A DNA stretch of 64,000 bases, taken from assembly GCF_000687165.1 (NCBI RefSeq), contig NZ_JMKU01000021.1, positions 45,398-109,397 of the forward strand. The letters are read 5' to 3'. Position 1 is the first letter of the stretch, and each line of letters begins with the position of its first letter. Both the position numbers and the translations under genes were made by a program. The notes under the pieces were generated by a model. That model searched no databases. It was not told the DNA's origin and saw only the letters and a program-made list of their open reading frames with translations. Shown here one piece after another: positions 15,852 through 24,614 of the stretch. The DNA comes from Paracidovorax oryzae ATCC 19882. GTDB taxonomy: Bacteria > Pseudomonadota > Gammaproteobacteria > Burkholderiales > Burkholderiaceae_C.

Positions 15852-17714
15852 TCAGGCGCCCAGGCGCTTTTCCAGGGCGGCCTTGGTGTCCAGCATCTGC
15901 GCCGGCAGGTGGTAGGCCAGCTGGTCGAAGTGCGCGGTGTGCAGCTTCAGCTCGTCGGCCCAGGCCGCGCGGTCGATGCTGGTCACGGTCTGGAACTGCT
16001 CGGCGGAGAAGTCCAGGCCCGTCCAGTTGATCTCGGCGTACTGCGGGGCGGTGCCGAAGGGCGTGTCCTGGCCGGCCGCCTTGTTCTCGATGCGGTCGAT
16101 CATCCACTTGAGCACGCGCATGTTGTCGCCGTAGCCGGGCCAGACGAACTTGCCGTCGGCATCCTTGCGGAACCAGTTGGTGGTGTAGATGCGCGGCAGC
16201 GTGGCGCCCGAGGCGGCCAGCTTCTCGCCCAGGTTCAGCCAGTGCTGGAAGTAGTCGCTCATGTTGTAGCCCATGAAGGGCAGCATGGCGAACGGGTCGC
16301 GGCGCACCACGCCCTGCGCGCCGAAGGCGGCGGCGGTGGTCTCGGAACCCATGGTGGCGGCCATGTAGACGCCCTCGGTCCAGTTGCGGGCTTCGGTCAC
16401 CAGCGGCACGGTGGTGGAGCGGCGGCCGCCGAAGATGAAGGCGTCGATCTTCACGCCCTTGGGATCGTCCCAGGCCGGGTCCAGGGCCGGGTTGTTGGTG
16501 GCGGCCACGGTGAAGCGGGCGTTGGGGTGGGCGGCCTTGGCACCGGTTTCCTTGGCGATCTGGGGCGTCCAGTCCTTGCCTTGCCAGTCGATCAGATGGT
16601 CGGGCAGCTTGCCGGTGTCCTTTTCCATGCCTTCCCACCACACGTCGCCGTCATCGGTCAGCGCGACGTTCGTGAAGATCACGTCCTTGTCGAGGCTGGC
16701 CATGCAGTTGGGGTTGGTGTGGTAGTTGGTACCAGGAGCCACGCCGAAGTAGCCGGCCTCGGGGTTGATGGCGCGCAGCGAGCCGTCGGCCTGGGGCTTG
16801 ATCCAGGCGATGTCGTCGCCGATGGTGGTGACCTTCCAGCCTTCGAAGGCCTTCGGCGGCACCAGCATGGAGAAGTTGGTCTTGCCGCAGGCGCTGGGGA
16901 AGGCCGCGGCCACGTGGTACTTCTTGCCCTCGGGGTTGCTCACACCCAGGATCAGCATGTGCTCGGCCAGCCAGCCCTGGTCGCGGCCCATGGTGGAGGC
17001 GATGCGCAGCGCGAAGCACTTCTTGCCCAGCAGCGCGTTGCCGCCGTAGCCCGAGCCGTACGACCAGATCTCGCGCGTCTCGGGGTAGTGGACGATGTAC
17101 TTGGTCTTGTTGCAGGGCCAGGACACGTCCTGCTGGCCGGTGGCCAGCGGCGCACCCACGGTATGCACGCAGGGCACGAACTCGCCTTCCACGCCGAGCA
17201 CGTCGTACACCGCCTTGCCCATGCGGGTCATGATCTTCATATTGACGGCCACGTAGGGGCTGTCGGAGAGCTCGATGCCGATGTGGGCGATGGGCGAGCC
17301 CAGCGGGCCCATGCTGAAGGGCACGACATACATCGTGCGGCCCTTCATGCAGCCGTCGAACAGGGGCTGCAGCGTGGCGCGCATCTCGGCCGGGGCCATC
17401 CAGTTGTTGGTCGGGCCGGCGTCTTCCTTCTTGTCGCAGCAGATGTAGGTGCGGTCTTCCACGCGGGCCACGTCCGACGGGTCGGACCAGGCCAGGTAGC
17501 TGCCCGGGCGCTTGGCGGGGTTGAGCTTCTTGAAGGTGCCGGCGTCCACCAGCTGCTGGCAGAGGCGGTCGTACTCTTCCTGCGAGCCGTCGCACCAGTG
17601 GATCCTGGCGGGCTTGCACAGGGCGGCCATGTCGGCCACCCAGGCCAGCAGGCGGGCGTTCTTGACGTATGCGGGGGCCTGGAGGTCGAGGCCTTGCATG
17701 GTGGGTGCGTTCAT
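15852..17714 (-). CDS. pckG: Phosphoenolpyruvate carboxykinase (GTP)
   Basis: This 620-residue cytosolic enzyme makes phosphoenolpyruvate from oxaloacetate with GTP, the entry step of gluconeogenesis. The GTP-type kinase loop with its catalytic cysteine is visible as [13 protein letters not shown] near residue 275, with the substrate segments [19 protein letters not shown] and [14 protein letters not shown]. Length and ends match the GTP-dependent family and not the ATP form. ATG at 17714 (MNAPTMQG) is chosen: AGGA lies 11-14 bases upstream, and the open frame before it has no similarity. A 19-bp perfect palindrome lies just upstream of the start, and a terminator follows. Confidence 0.97.
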   Translation of the reverse strand: MNAPTMQGLDLQAPAYVKNARLLAWVADMAALCKPARIHWCDGSQEEYDRLCQQLVDAGTFKKLNPAKRPGSYLAWSDPSDVARVEDRTYICCDKKEDAGPTNNWMAPAEMRATLQPLFDGCMKGRTMYVVPFSMGPLGSPIAHIGIELSDSPYVAVNMKIMTRMGKAVYDVLGVEGEFVPCVHTVGAPLATGQQDVSWPCNKTKYIVHYPETREIWSYGSGYGGNALLGKKCFALRIASTMGRDQGWLAEHMLILGVSNPEGKKYHVAAAFPSACGKTNFSMLVPPKAFEGWKVTTIGDDIAWIKPQADGSLRAINPEAGYFGVAPGTNYHTNPNCMASLDKDVIFTNVALTDDGDVWWEGMEKDTGKLPDHLIDWQGKDWTPQIAKETGAKAAHPNARFTVAATNNPALDPAWDDPKGVKIDAFIFGGRRSTTVPLVTEARNWTEGVYMAATMGSETTAAAFGAQGVVRRDPFAMLPFMGYNMSDYFQHWLNLGEKLAASGATLPRIYTTNWFRKDADGKFVWPGYGDNMRVLKWMIDRIENKAAGQDTPFGTAPQYAEINWTGLDFSAEQFQTVTSIDRAAWADELKLHTAHFDQLAYHLPAQMLDTKAALEKRLGA

Positions 17715-17730
17715 CGCGGGCTTCCTGAAG

Positions 17731-17749
17731 TTGAAAAACGGTTTTTCAA
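17731..17749. promoter_or_regulatory. Perfect palindrome upstream of pckG
   Basis: TTGAAAAAC-G-GTTTTTCAA has 9-bp arms about a single base and ends 16 bases before the pckG start codon. It may be an operator or, in the mRNA leader, a weak hairpin. Its factor is unknown. Confidence 0.45.
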
Positions 17750-17874
17750 AGGAAGCGGCCGGGAATGCGGCAAGGCCGCGCTGGATCCTGAGCGCTGTCT
17801 TTGAGAAAACGTCTTGCGGCTCAGTCGGCGGGCGGACGAACGCGCGGGAGTGGCGGTTCGCCAGGGGCGGTTGC

Positions 17875-17979
17875 GTCATCCGCAGGTCGGCTGGGATGAC
17901 AATTTTATGAATAGCCCCCCTTCCTGTCTGTCAGACAGGGGGGAATTCCATGCAAAAGATGCATGGGGTTATGCGCTGT
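17875..17979. promoter_or_regulatory. Dyad-rich gap between queC and pckG
   Basis: This part of the 265-base gap holds GTCATCC/GGATGAC (17875-17881 and 17894-17900), the perfect hairpin CCTGTCTG-T-CAGACAGG (17923-17939) and ATGCA...TGCAT near 17950. The second could terminate queC, although only weak T-runs follow. No gene is visible. Confidence 0.35.
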
Positions 17980-18687
17980 TCAGGCGGCGCGCTGTGCGCT
18001 CCAGCGCTCGTGTCCGGCGCGTCGCAGGGCGCAGGCCGGGCATTCGCCGCAGCCGTGTCCCCACGCATGCAGCGCGCCGCGCACGCCGTGGTAGCAGGTG
18101 TGCGTGTCTTCCACGATGAGCCGCACGAGTTCGTCGCCTCCGAGTTGCCGGGCCATTTCCCAGGTTTCGGCCTTGTCGATCCACATGAGCGGCGTCTCGA
18201 TGGTGAAGCGCTGGCCCATGCCCAGGGAGAGGGCGACCTGCAGCGCCTTGAGGGTGTCGTCGCGGCAGTCGGGGTAGCCGGAGAAGTCGGTCTCGCACAT
18301 GCCGCCCACCAGGGTGTGGAGCCCGCGCCGGTAGCCCACGGCGGCGGCCAGCTGGAAGAACAGCAGGTTGCGGCCGGGCACGAAGGTGTTGGGCAGGCCG
18401 GCTTCCGTCATCTGGATGGCGGTGTCGCGGGTGAGCGCGGTGTCGCTGATCTGGCCGAGCACGGCCAGATCGACCATGTGGTCTTCGCCCAACCGCTCGC
18501 GCCACCGCGGAAAGCGCTCGCGCAGCGCCGCCAGCACGGTGGTGCGGGCGTCCAGCTCCACATGGTGGCGCTGGCCGTAGTCGAAGCCGATGGTCTCCAC
18601 CCGCTCGAAGCGCTCGAGCGCCCAGGCCAGGCAGGTGGTGGAGTCCTGGCCACCGGAGAAGAGGACGAGGGCGTGGCCGGCTCGCAT
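17980..18687 (-). CDS. queC: 7-cyano-7-deazaguanine synthase
   Basis: This 235-residue QueC converts 7-carboxy-7-deazaguanine to preQ0 using ATP and ammonia, in the pathway to the tRNA base queuosine. The PP-loop is FSGGQDSTT (residues 10-18), and the C-terminal zinc site appears as CGECPAC preceded by another cysteine in [17 protein letters not shown] and GYPDCRD are typical family segments. Other que genes are not adjacent. Upstream, an intrinsic terminator separates it from a 50-residue protein gene. Confidence 0.95.
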   Translation of the reverse strand: MRAGHALVLFSGGQDSTTCLAWALERFERVETIGFDYGQRHHVELDARTTVLAALRERFPRWRERLGEDHMVDLAVLGQISDTALTRDTAIQMTEAGLPNTFVPGRNLLFFQLAAAVGYRRGLHTLVGGMCETDFSGYPDCRDDTLKALQVALSLGMGQRFTIETPLMWIDKAETWEMARQLGGDELVRLIVEDTHTCYHGVRGALHAWGHGCGECPACALRRAGHERWSAQRAA

Positions 18688-18725
18688 GGGATGGGTCCTT
18701 GGGAAAAGAAAGAGGAGAGCGAAAA

Positions 18726-18749
18726 GAAAAAGCCCCGCATGGGCGGGGC
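18726..18749 (-). terminator. Intrinsic terminator of the 50-residue protein gene
   Basis: On the minus strand GCCCCGC-CCAT-GCGGGGC is a perfect 7-bp stem followed by TTTTTCTTTTC. It lies between the small gene and queC. Confidence 0.85.
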
Positions 18750-18774
18750 CGGCTGGCGGGTGGTCGGGAGGGGT

Positions 18775-18927
18775 TCAGGCCATGTAGATGGCGATGAACG
18801 CCAGCAGCAACATGAGGATGCCGCCCGCGATGGGCAGCACGATGGGCATGTAGGGCACCACGGCCTCCACGCCGTCGGGTGCGTGGTGCTCGCCGGCGTG
18901 CGGTGTGGTGGTGGTGTCGTGTGCCAT
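18775..18927 (-). CDS. Small single-span membrane protein (50 residues), unknown function
   Basis: ATG at 18927 is preceded by GGAG ten bases upstream and opens a 50-codon frame. The protein has a polar, His- and Thr-rich N-terminus (MAHDTTTTPHAGEHH), then one hydrophobic helix (PIVLPIAGGILMLLLAFIAI) ending IYMA. A strong terminator follows directly, so it looks like a real single-gene transcript. I do not recognise the family; a small membrane subunit or regulator is possible. Confidence 0.65.
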   Translation of the reverse strand: MAHDTTTTPHAGEHHAPDGVEAVVPYMPIVLPIAGGILMLLLAFIAIYMA

Positions 18928-19049
18928 GGCATTCTCCTCGGGACGGGGTTGCGGATGGGATGGCCCATTCTAGCTACAGCCCCGCGGCGCCCGTGCCGCG
19001 GTTTCCTCGGTAATAACCTCAGTATCCGTGCCGGGCGGCGCGTGGCCGC

Positions 19050-20654
19050 TCAGGAGAGGCGGCGGTCCGCCGGGGCGGGCGGCACCCACTGGTAGAGCCA
19101 CGTTTCGGTGAGCGGCGCGCCGTTCTCTCCGCGCAGGAACATGCGGATGGTGATGGGCGCGGTGCTGTCGTCCTCGGGCTTGATGTCGAACATGGCGCGC
19201 CAGCCCTGGATGGCGTCCTGCGGCCGGGCCGAGGTGATCTCGATCTTGCCGCGGCTCGCGGTGATCACGGGCTCGACCTTGGCGCCGCGGCCCAGCGCCA
19301 CGAGGTTCTCCCCGGCGAAATCGACCGCGAAGCGCCAGGAGAAGTACTTGCGCGGCTGGCCGACCACGCCGCCCAGGCCTGTCCAGGTGGCCACGCAGCG
19401 CGCCAGCGGGGACTGGGCCGGCGGGTGGGCGCCCCAGAACAGGCGGTAGCCGATCAGCAGTTCCTCGCCGGGCTGCGGCTTGCGGTCGGGGTTCCAGAAG
19501 GCGACGATGTTGTCGAAGGTCTCGTCGATGGTGGGGATCTCCACCAGCTGGATGGAGCCCGCGCCCCAGTCGGACTTCGGCTCCACCCAGAGAGAGGGCC
19601 GGCGCTCGTAGAACACGCCGTCGTCCTGGTAGTGGTCGAAATTGCGGTCGCGCTGCACGAGGCCGAAGCCGCGCGGGCCCTGGTCGGCGAAGGCGTTGAA
19701 CTGCAGCGCCGGCGGGTTGGTGAGCGGCCGCCAGACCCATTCGCCGTTGCCGCGCCACATCTGCAGGCCGTCGGAGTCATGGATCTCGGGACGCCAGTCG
19801 TTGGCCATGCGGCGGTCGTTCTCGCCGTGCTGGAACATGCTGGTGCAGGGCGCGATGCCCAGCCGCTCGATGGCCTTGCGCGGATACAGGGCGGCATCGA
19901 TCTCCATCACCTGCGTGTCGCCCGGCGTGATCGCGAAGCGGTAGGCGCCGGAGATGCTGGGCGAGTCCAGCAGGGCCAGCACGACGACGGTGTTGGAGCC
20001 CGGCGCGGGGCGCTCCAGGTAGAAGGCGGTGAAGTCCGGGAACTCCTCCGGCCGCTGCATGCCGGTATCGATGGCCAGGCCCCGGGCGGAGAGGCCGTAC
20101 TGCCACTCGCCGCCCACGGCACGGAAGTAGCTGGCGCCCAGGAACGCGGCCACGTCGCGCACCGGGTCGGTGTGGAAATTGAGGCGGAAGCCCGCGAAGC
20201 CCAGGTCCGGCGGCAGGTCGCCGGGCTTCAGGCCGCTCTTGCCGTAGTTGAACATCTCGGGGTCGTAGGCCAGTTCCTGGGCCTTGCCGTCGGCCAGCTC
20301 GAACATGCGCACCGGCTTCTTGAAGAACAGGCCCAGGTGGAAGAACTTGGCCTGGAAGCGCAGTTTCTCGTCGGCCCAGAGGGCGTGGTCGCCGCGGAAC
20401 TGGATGGACTGGTACTGGTCCCAGTCGAGCTTGGACACCGAGGGGGGGATGGTGTCCTTCGGCGGCTCGTAGGCCTTGGCCGCCAGGGCGCGGGCCTGGC
20501 CCTTGAGCGCCGCGAAATCGAAGGGCTGGGGCTGGCCCAGCGGCTTGAGGGCGGCGAAGGCCTGGGTCCAGTTCAGGCCCAGGCCGCCTGCGGTGGCCAG
20601 CGCGGCGCCGTGGCCGAGGGTGCGGAGGAAATGGCGTCGTTGGGGTTTCTGCAT
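19050..20654 (-). CDS. opgD: Glucan biosynthesis protein D
   Basis: This 534-residue periplasmic protein of the OpgG/OpgD family takes part in making osmoregulated periplasmic glucans. A twin-arginine signal (RRHFLRTLG, residues 6-14) matches OpgD, which is Tat-exported, rather than OpgG. The mature domain starts FDFAALKGQARALAAKAYEPP and contains the family segments IQFRGDHALWAD, GENDRRMANDWRPEIHDSDGL and ERRPSLWVEPKSDWG. No opgH glucosyltransferase is adjacent. Stand-alone OpgD copies are common, and the gene appears monocistronic. Confidence 0.93.
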   Translation of the reverse strand: MQKPQRRHFLRTLGHGAALATAGGLGLNWTQAFAALKPLGQPQPFDFAALKGQARALAAKAYEPPKDTIPPSVSKLDWDQYQSIQFRGDHALWADEKLRFQAKFFHLGLFFKKPVRMFELADGKAQELAYDPEMFNYGKSGLKPGDLPPDLGFAGFRLNFHTDPVRDVAAFLGASYFRAVGGEWQYGLSARGLAIDTGMQRPEEFPDFTAFYLERPAPGSNTVVVLALLDSPSISGAYRFAITPGDTQVMEIDAALYPRKAIERLGIAPCTSMFQHGENDRRMANDWRPEIHDSDGLQMWRGNGEWVWRPLTNPPALQFNAFADQGPRGFGLVQRDRNFDHYQDDGVFYERRPSLWVEPKSDWGAGSIQLVEIPTIDETFDNIVAFWNPDRKPQPGEELLIGYRLFWGAHPPAQSPLARCVATWTGLGGVVGQPRKYFSWRFAVDFAGENLVALGRGAKVEPVITASRGKIEITSARPQDAIQGWRAMFDIKPEDDSTAPITIRMFLRGENGAPLTETWLYQWVPPAPADRRLS

Positions 20655-20762
20655 GGGGCAGCAGTGTGCCGAAAACGACGCGGCGGTGATGCAACGCCGT
20701 GTGACTCTGTGGATATTGCCCGCAAAAGCCGCTCCAGTCCTACAGCGCGGAGGGGCGCAGGA

Positions 20763-21971
20763 TCACAGGAGATCGGCTTCCATGGACGCTGCACGGAGGC
20801 AGGCCAGTACCTGCTGCACGTGCTCGCGGCCGCGTGTCTGCAGCACGATTTCGATCTCCACGTTCTGGGCGGCCAGCATGGTGAAGGCGCGCTGGTGGTG
20901 GACTTCCTCGATGTTGGCGCCCGCCTCGGCCACCGTGGCGGTGATGCGCGCGAGCACGCCCGGGATGTCGCGCGCGCTCACCTTCACGCGCGCCAGGCGC
21001 CCGGAGCGCACCATGCCGCGCTCGATGATGGCCGCCAGCAGCAGGGGGTCGATGTTGCCGCCGCACAGCACCAGGCCCACGCGCTTGCCGCGGAAGCGCT
21101 CCGGGTGCCGCAGCAGCGCCGCCAGGCCGGCGGCTCCGGCGCCCTCGACGAGGGTCTTCTCGATTTCCAGCAGCATGAGCACGGCCTGCTCGATGTCGCC
21201 CTCGTCCACGAGCAGCAGGTCGTCCACCAGGCGGGCGATCACCTCGCGGGTGATCCGGCCGGGCGTGCCCACGGCGATCCCCTCGGCGATGGTGGAGGTG
21301 CCCTGCGGGTGCTGCGTGCCCTTGACCGCATTGACCATGGCCGGAAAGCGCGAGGTTTGCACGCCGATGATCTCGATGCCGGGCTTCAGGGCCTTGGCGG
21401 CGGTGGCGATGCCGGCGATGAGGCCGCCCCCGCCCACGGCGATGGCCAGGCAGTCCAGGTCCGGCACCGCCTGCAGCATTTCCAGGCCGACGGTGCCCTG
21501 GCCCGCGGCGACGGCTTCATCGTCGTAGGGGTGCACGAACGTGAGTCCCCGCTCCTCGGCCATTGCATAGGCATGGGCCCGGGCTTCCTCCAGCGTATCG
21601 CCGTGCAGTACCACCTCGGCGCCGAAGCCGCGCGTGCGCTCCACCTTCACGCCGGGCGTGAAGCGCGGCATCACGATCACGGCGGCCAGGCCCAGGCGCT
21701 GCGCATGGTAGGCCACGCCCTGGGCGTGGTTGCCGGCGCTCATGGCGATCACGCCGCGCCGCTGCTCCTCGGGCGAGAGCTGGCTCAGCTTGTTGCAGGC
21801 GCCGCGCTCCTTGAAAGAGGCGGTGAACTGCAGGTTCTCGAACTTGAGGAACACCTGCGCGCCCACGATCTGCGAGAGCGTGCGCGATTCGACGCAGGGG
21901 GTGTCGAGCACCTGGCCCTGGAGTCGGGCGGCGGCGGCCTGGATGTCGGGGAGGGTGAGCATGGGCGCCAT
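20763..21971 (-). CDS. ilvA: Threonine ammonia-lyase with C-terminal ACT domain
   Basis: This 402-residue PLP enzyme deaminates threonine to 2-oxobutanoate. The PLP lysine is K54 in ASFKERGA; the phosphate loop is GGGGLIAG and the asparagine loop SAGNHAQG. A C-terminal ACT-like domain (about residues 325-402) suggests amino acid control. The length fits the short TdcB/IlvA form with a single ACT domain rather than the 510-residue biosynthetic form, so a catabolic role is possible and the symbol is tentative. It lies 108 bases downstream of opgD on the same strand. Confidence 0.9.
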   Translation of the reverse strand: MAPMLTLPDIQAAAARLQGQVLDTPCVESRTLSQIVGAQVFLKFENLQFTASFKERGACNKLSQLSPEEQRRGVIAMSAGNHAQGVAYHAQRLGLAAVIVMPRFTPGVKVERTRGFGAEVVLHGDTLEEARAHAYAMAEERGLTFVHPYDDEAVAAGQGTVGLEMLQAVPDLDCLAIAVGGGGLIAGIATAAKALKPGIEIIGVQTSRFPAMVNAVKGTQHPQGTSTIAEGIAVGTPGRITREVIARLVDDLLLVDEGDIEQAVLMLLEIEKTLVEGAGAAGLAALLRHPERFRGKRVGLVLCGGNIDPLLLAAIIERGMVRSGRLARVKVSARDIPGVLARITATVAEAGANIEEVHHQRAFTMLAAQNVEIEIVLQTRGREHVQQVLACLRAASMEADLL

Positions 21972-22225
21972 TGTCGCGCCTGCCGAGCAGGATGCCCATG
22001 CCGCGCGCCGCAGTTCCCAACTCTACAGGACCGGCCATCCATACACGCTTGTTTTCTCATGCGCCATTCCCCCATGGTCTGGTGTTGGAAGAGGGCGAAT
22101 TCCATGCGGCGAAGGGGCTCTGCGGGCATTCTTTCCTGTTTGGGATCGAGCCGTGCGCCCATGGCACACGGTATCTGCGGCACACCGCGTGCCCGCGCCT
22201 ACGAGGATGACAGGGAGGCAGGGAA

Positions 22226-24595
22226 ATGAAAGAAAACAATGTTCTTCGGGCCACGGCACGCCGGGCCCTGCGCTGGCTCATCGCGGCATGCCTGCTGGCG
22301 ACGTCGCAGGTCTGCCTGGCTGCCTACTGCCCAACGCCTCAGACTGCGACCGTGAACCCGGGAGGGGCCACGACCTTCGACGTCAGCAATTGCGACGGTC
22401 CTTCCAATACGGGCATGACCGATGACAGCGTGCCGCCCGCACACGGCAGCTATGTCCTCAGCGGTCAGTCCGGCCCTGGCACCCAAACGGTGACCTATAC
22501 CAACAACGGCGACGGCGCGACCTCGGACTCGTTCTACCTGCTGGACGAGGACAACAACCAAGTCGTCTTCAACATCACCATCAATCCCTCGCGCACCGCC
22601 AGCATCACGGTCTCGCCGTCCAGCGCCAACGAGGACAGCGGCACGGCCTTCGTCTACACGGTGACGCTGAGCCAGACCAACAGTGTGGCGACCACGGTGA
22701 ACCTGACCCGGAGCGGCACGGCCACCAGCGGGACCGACTACACCGGCGCGGTCAGCAGCGTCGTGGTGCCGGCCAACGCCACCTCCGCCAGCTTCAGCGT
22801 CACCCCGGTCGCCGATACCACGGTGGAGCCGGACGAGACGGTGATCTTCCAGGTGGCCAGCGGTAGCGGCTACTCGATCGGCAACCCGTCCAGCGCCACG
22901 GCCACCATCGTCAACGACGATTTCCCCGTGGCCAGCATCAGCGTGTCGCCGGCCAGCGTGGCCGAGGACGGCGCCGCCAATCTGGTCTATACCGTCGCCC
23001 TGGACCAACCGTCTCCCTCGGCGCTGTCCATCGGCTTCAGCGTGGGCGGTACCGCGACGTCCGGCACCGACTACGCCGCGGTCAATTCGCCGCTGGTGAT
23101 CGCCGCCGGGCAGACCAGCGGCACGATTACCATCGATCCCACCCCCGACACCACCGTCGAACCCGACGAGACCGTGGTGATCAGCCTCAACGCGGGCAGC
23201 GGCTACACGGTCGGGTCGCCGAACAGCGCCACCGGCACCATCCTCAACGACGACCTGCCGGCGCTGTCGGTCAACGACGTGTCGCAGAACGAGGGCAACT
23301 CCGGCACCACCGCGTTCACCTTCACCGTTTCGCTCAGCCAGCCGGCCGGTACCGGCGGGGTCAGCTTCAACATCGCCACTGCCGACGGTACAGCGACCGC
23401 GGGCACGGACTACATCGCGTCCAGCGTGACCGGGCTGACCATCCCGGCCGGCAGCAGCAGCGCCACCTTCACCGTGCAGGTGGTCGGCGACACGCTCAAC
23501 GAACCGAACGAAACCTTCTTCGTCAACGTCACCAACGTCAGTGGAGCCACCGTCGCCGATGGGCAAGGCCAGGGCACGATCGTCAACGACGATGCGGTGC
23601 CGGCGCTGACGGTCGGCGATGTCAGCGTCACCGAAGGCAACAACCTCACGACCACGGCGACGTTCACCGTCAGCCTCAGCGCGGCCAGCGGCCGGACCGT
23701 CACGGTCAACTATGCGACCGCCGATGGCAGCGCCAACGCCGGCAGCGACTATGTCGCCGCTTCTGGCACGCTGACCTTCCCCCCGGGCACGACGACGCAG
23801 AACGTGGCGGTGACCATCAACGGCGACACCACCGTCGAGCCGGACGAGACCTTTACCCTGAATCTGTCCGGCGCCAGCAACGCGAGCATTGCCCGCGCCA
23901 CGGCCACCGGCACCATCCTCAACGACGATGCCGTGGTGACGATCTCGCCGGCGTCGCTGCCGGCGGCCACCGCCGGCACGAACTACAGCCAGACCCTTGG
24001 CGCCAATGGCGGGACCGCGCCATACACCTTCGCCGTCACCGCCGGCGCCCTGCCAGCCGGGCTGGGCCTGAGCAGCGCCGGCGTGCTGTCGGGCACTCCC
24101 ACGGCCAGCGGCAGTTTCAGCTTCACCGTGACCGCCACCGACAGCCGCAACGTCAATCCGGCCACCGGCAACCGCGCCTACACCCTGACCGTTGCCGCTC
24201 CGGTGCTGACCCTGCCGGCGACGACGCTGCCCGGCGGCACCCGCGGCCAGGCCTACAGTGCCACGATCAACCAGGCGACCGGAGGCGTCGCCCCGTACAC
24301 CTATGCGCTGAGCGCCGGTGCATTGCCGGAGGGTCTGCGCCTCGACAGTGCGACGGGTGCGCTCAGCGGCACGCCCACGGTGGTGGGCGATTTCGCCTTC
24401 ACGCTGACCGTGACCGACAGTACGTCCGGGACCGCGGGACAGGCCAGCCGCAGCTATGCGTTGGCGCTCTCCGCAGCGCCGGCCCCGGTCGCCATTCCGG
24501 GGCTGACGGAAGGTGGCCTGCTGCTTTTGACGGCATTGCTGGCCGCGGTTGCCTGGCTGTGCCGGAGCAGGACCTGGGCGCCCATCCGCCGTTGA
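22226..24595 (+). CDS. Secreted Calx-beta / putative Ig domain protein with IPTL-CTERM-like tail
   Basis: This 789-residue protein begins with a signal peptide (about residues 1-32, LLATSQVCLA). Four Calx-beta domains follow at about 124-234, 235-345, 346-459 and 460-569. Each carries TVEPDETV or NEPNETF motifs and ends NDD, which fits calcium binding. Two He_PIG-type Ig domains follow (about 570-659 and 660-750). The C-terminus IPGLTEGGLLLLTALLA plus RSR resembles the IPTL-CTERM sorting signal (usually IPTLSEWG), so it is probably processed and surface-retained or released. GGAGGCAGGG precedes the start. It converges on the effector-like gene with a 19-base gap. Adhesion or matrix function is inferred from domains. 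Confidence 0.85.
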   Translation: MKENNVLRATARRALRWLIAACLLATSQVCLAAYCPTPQTATVNPGGATTFDVSNCDGPSNTGMTDDSVPPAHGSYVLSGQSGPGTQTVTYTNNGDGATSDSFYLLDEDNNQVVFNITINPSRTASITVSPSSANEDSGTAFVYTVTLSQTNSVATTVNLTRSGTATSGTDYTGAVSSVVVPANATSASFSVTPVADTTVEPDETVIFQVASGSGYSIGNPSSATATIVNDDFPVASISVSPASVAEDGAANLVYTVALDQPSPSALSIGFSVGGTATSGTDYAAVNSPLVIAAGQTSGTITIDPTPDTTVEPDETVVISLNAGSGYTVGSPNSATGTILNDDLPALSVNDVSQNEGNSGTTAFTFTVSLSQPAGTGGVSFNIATADGTATAGTDYIASSVTGLTIPAGSSSATFTVQVVGDTLNEPNETFFVNVTNVSGATVADGQGQGTIVNDDAVPALTVGDVSVTEGNNLTTTATFTVSLSAASGRTVTVNYATADGSANAGSDYVAASGTLTFPPGTTTQNVAVTINGDTTVEPDETFTLNLSGASNASIARATATGTILNDDAVVTISPASLPAATAGTNYSQTLGANGGTAPYTFAVTAGALPAGLGLSSAGVLSGTPTASGSFSFTVTATDSRNVNPATGNRAYTLTVAAPVLTLPATTLPGGTRGQAYSATINQATGGVAPYTYALSAGALPEGLRLDSATGALSGTPTVVGDFAFTLTVTDSTSGTAGQASRSYALALSAAPAPVAIPGLTEGGLLLLTALLAAVAWLCRSRTWAPIRR

Positions 24596-24614
24596 GGCGT
24601 GTGGCCGCCGGCCG

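Noticed and set aside
19425..22229. A 934-codon plus-strand open frame opposite opgD and the threonine ammonia-lyase gene.
   Set aside because: Composition is that of an antisense frame (His/Arg/Gly-rich), and both opposite genes are clear family members.
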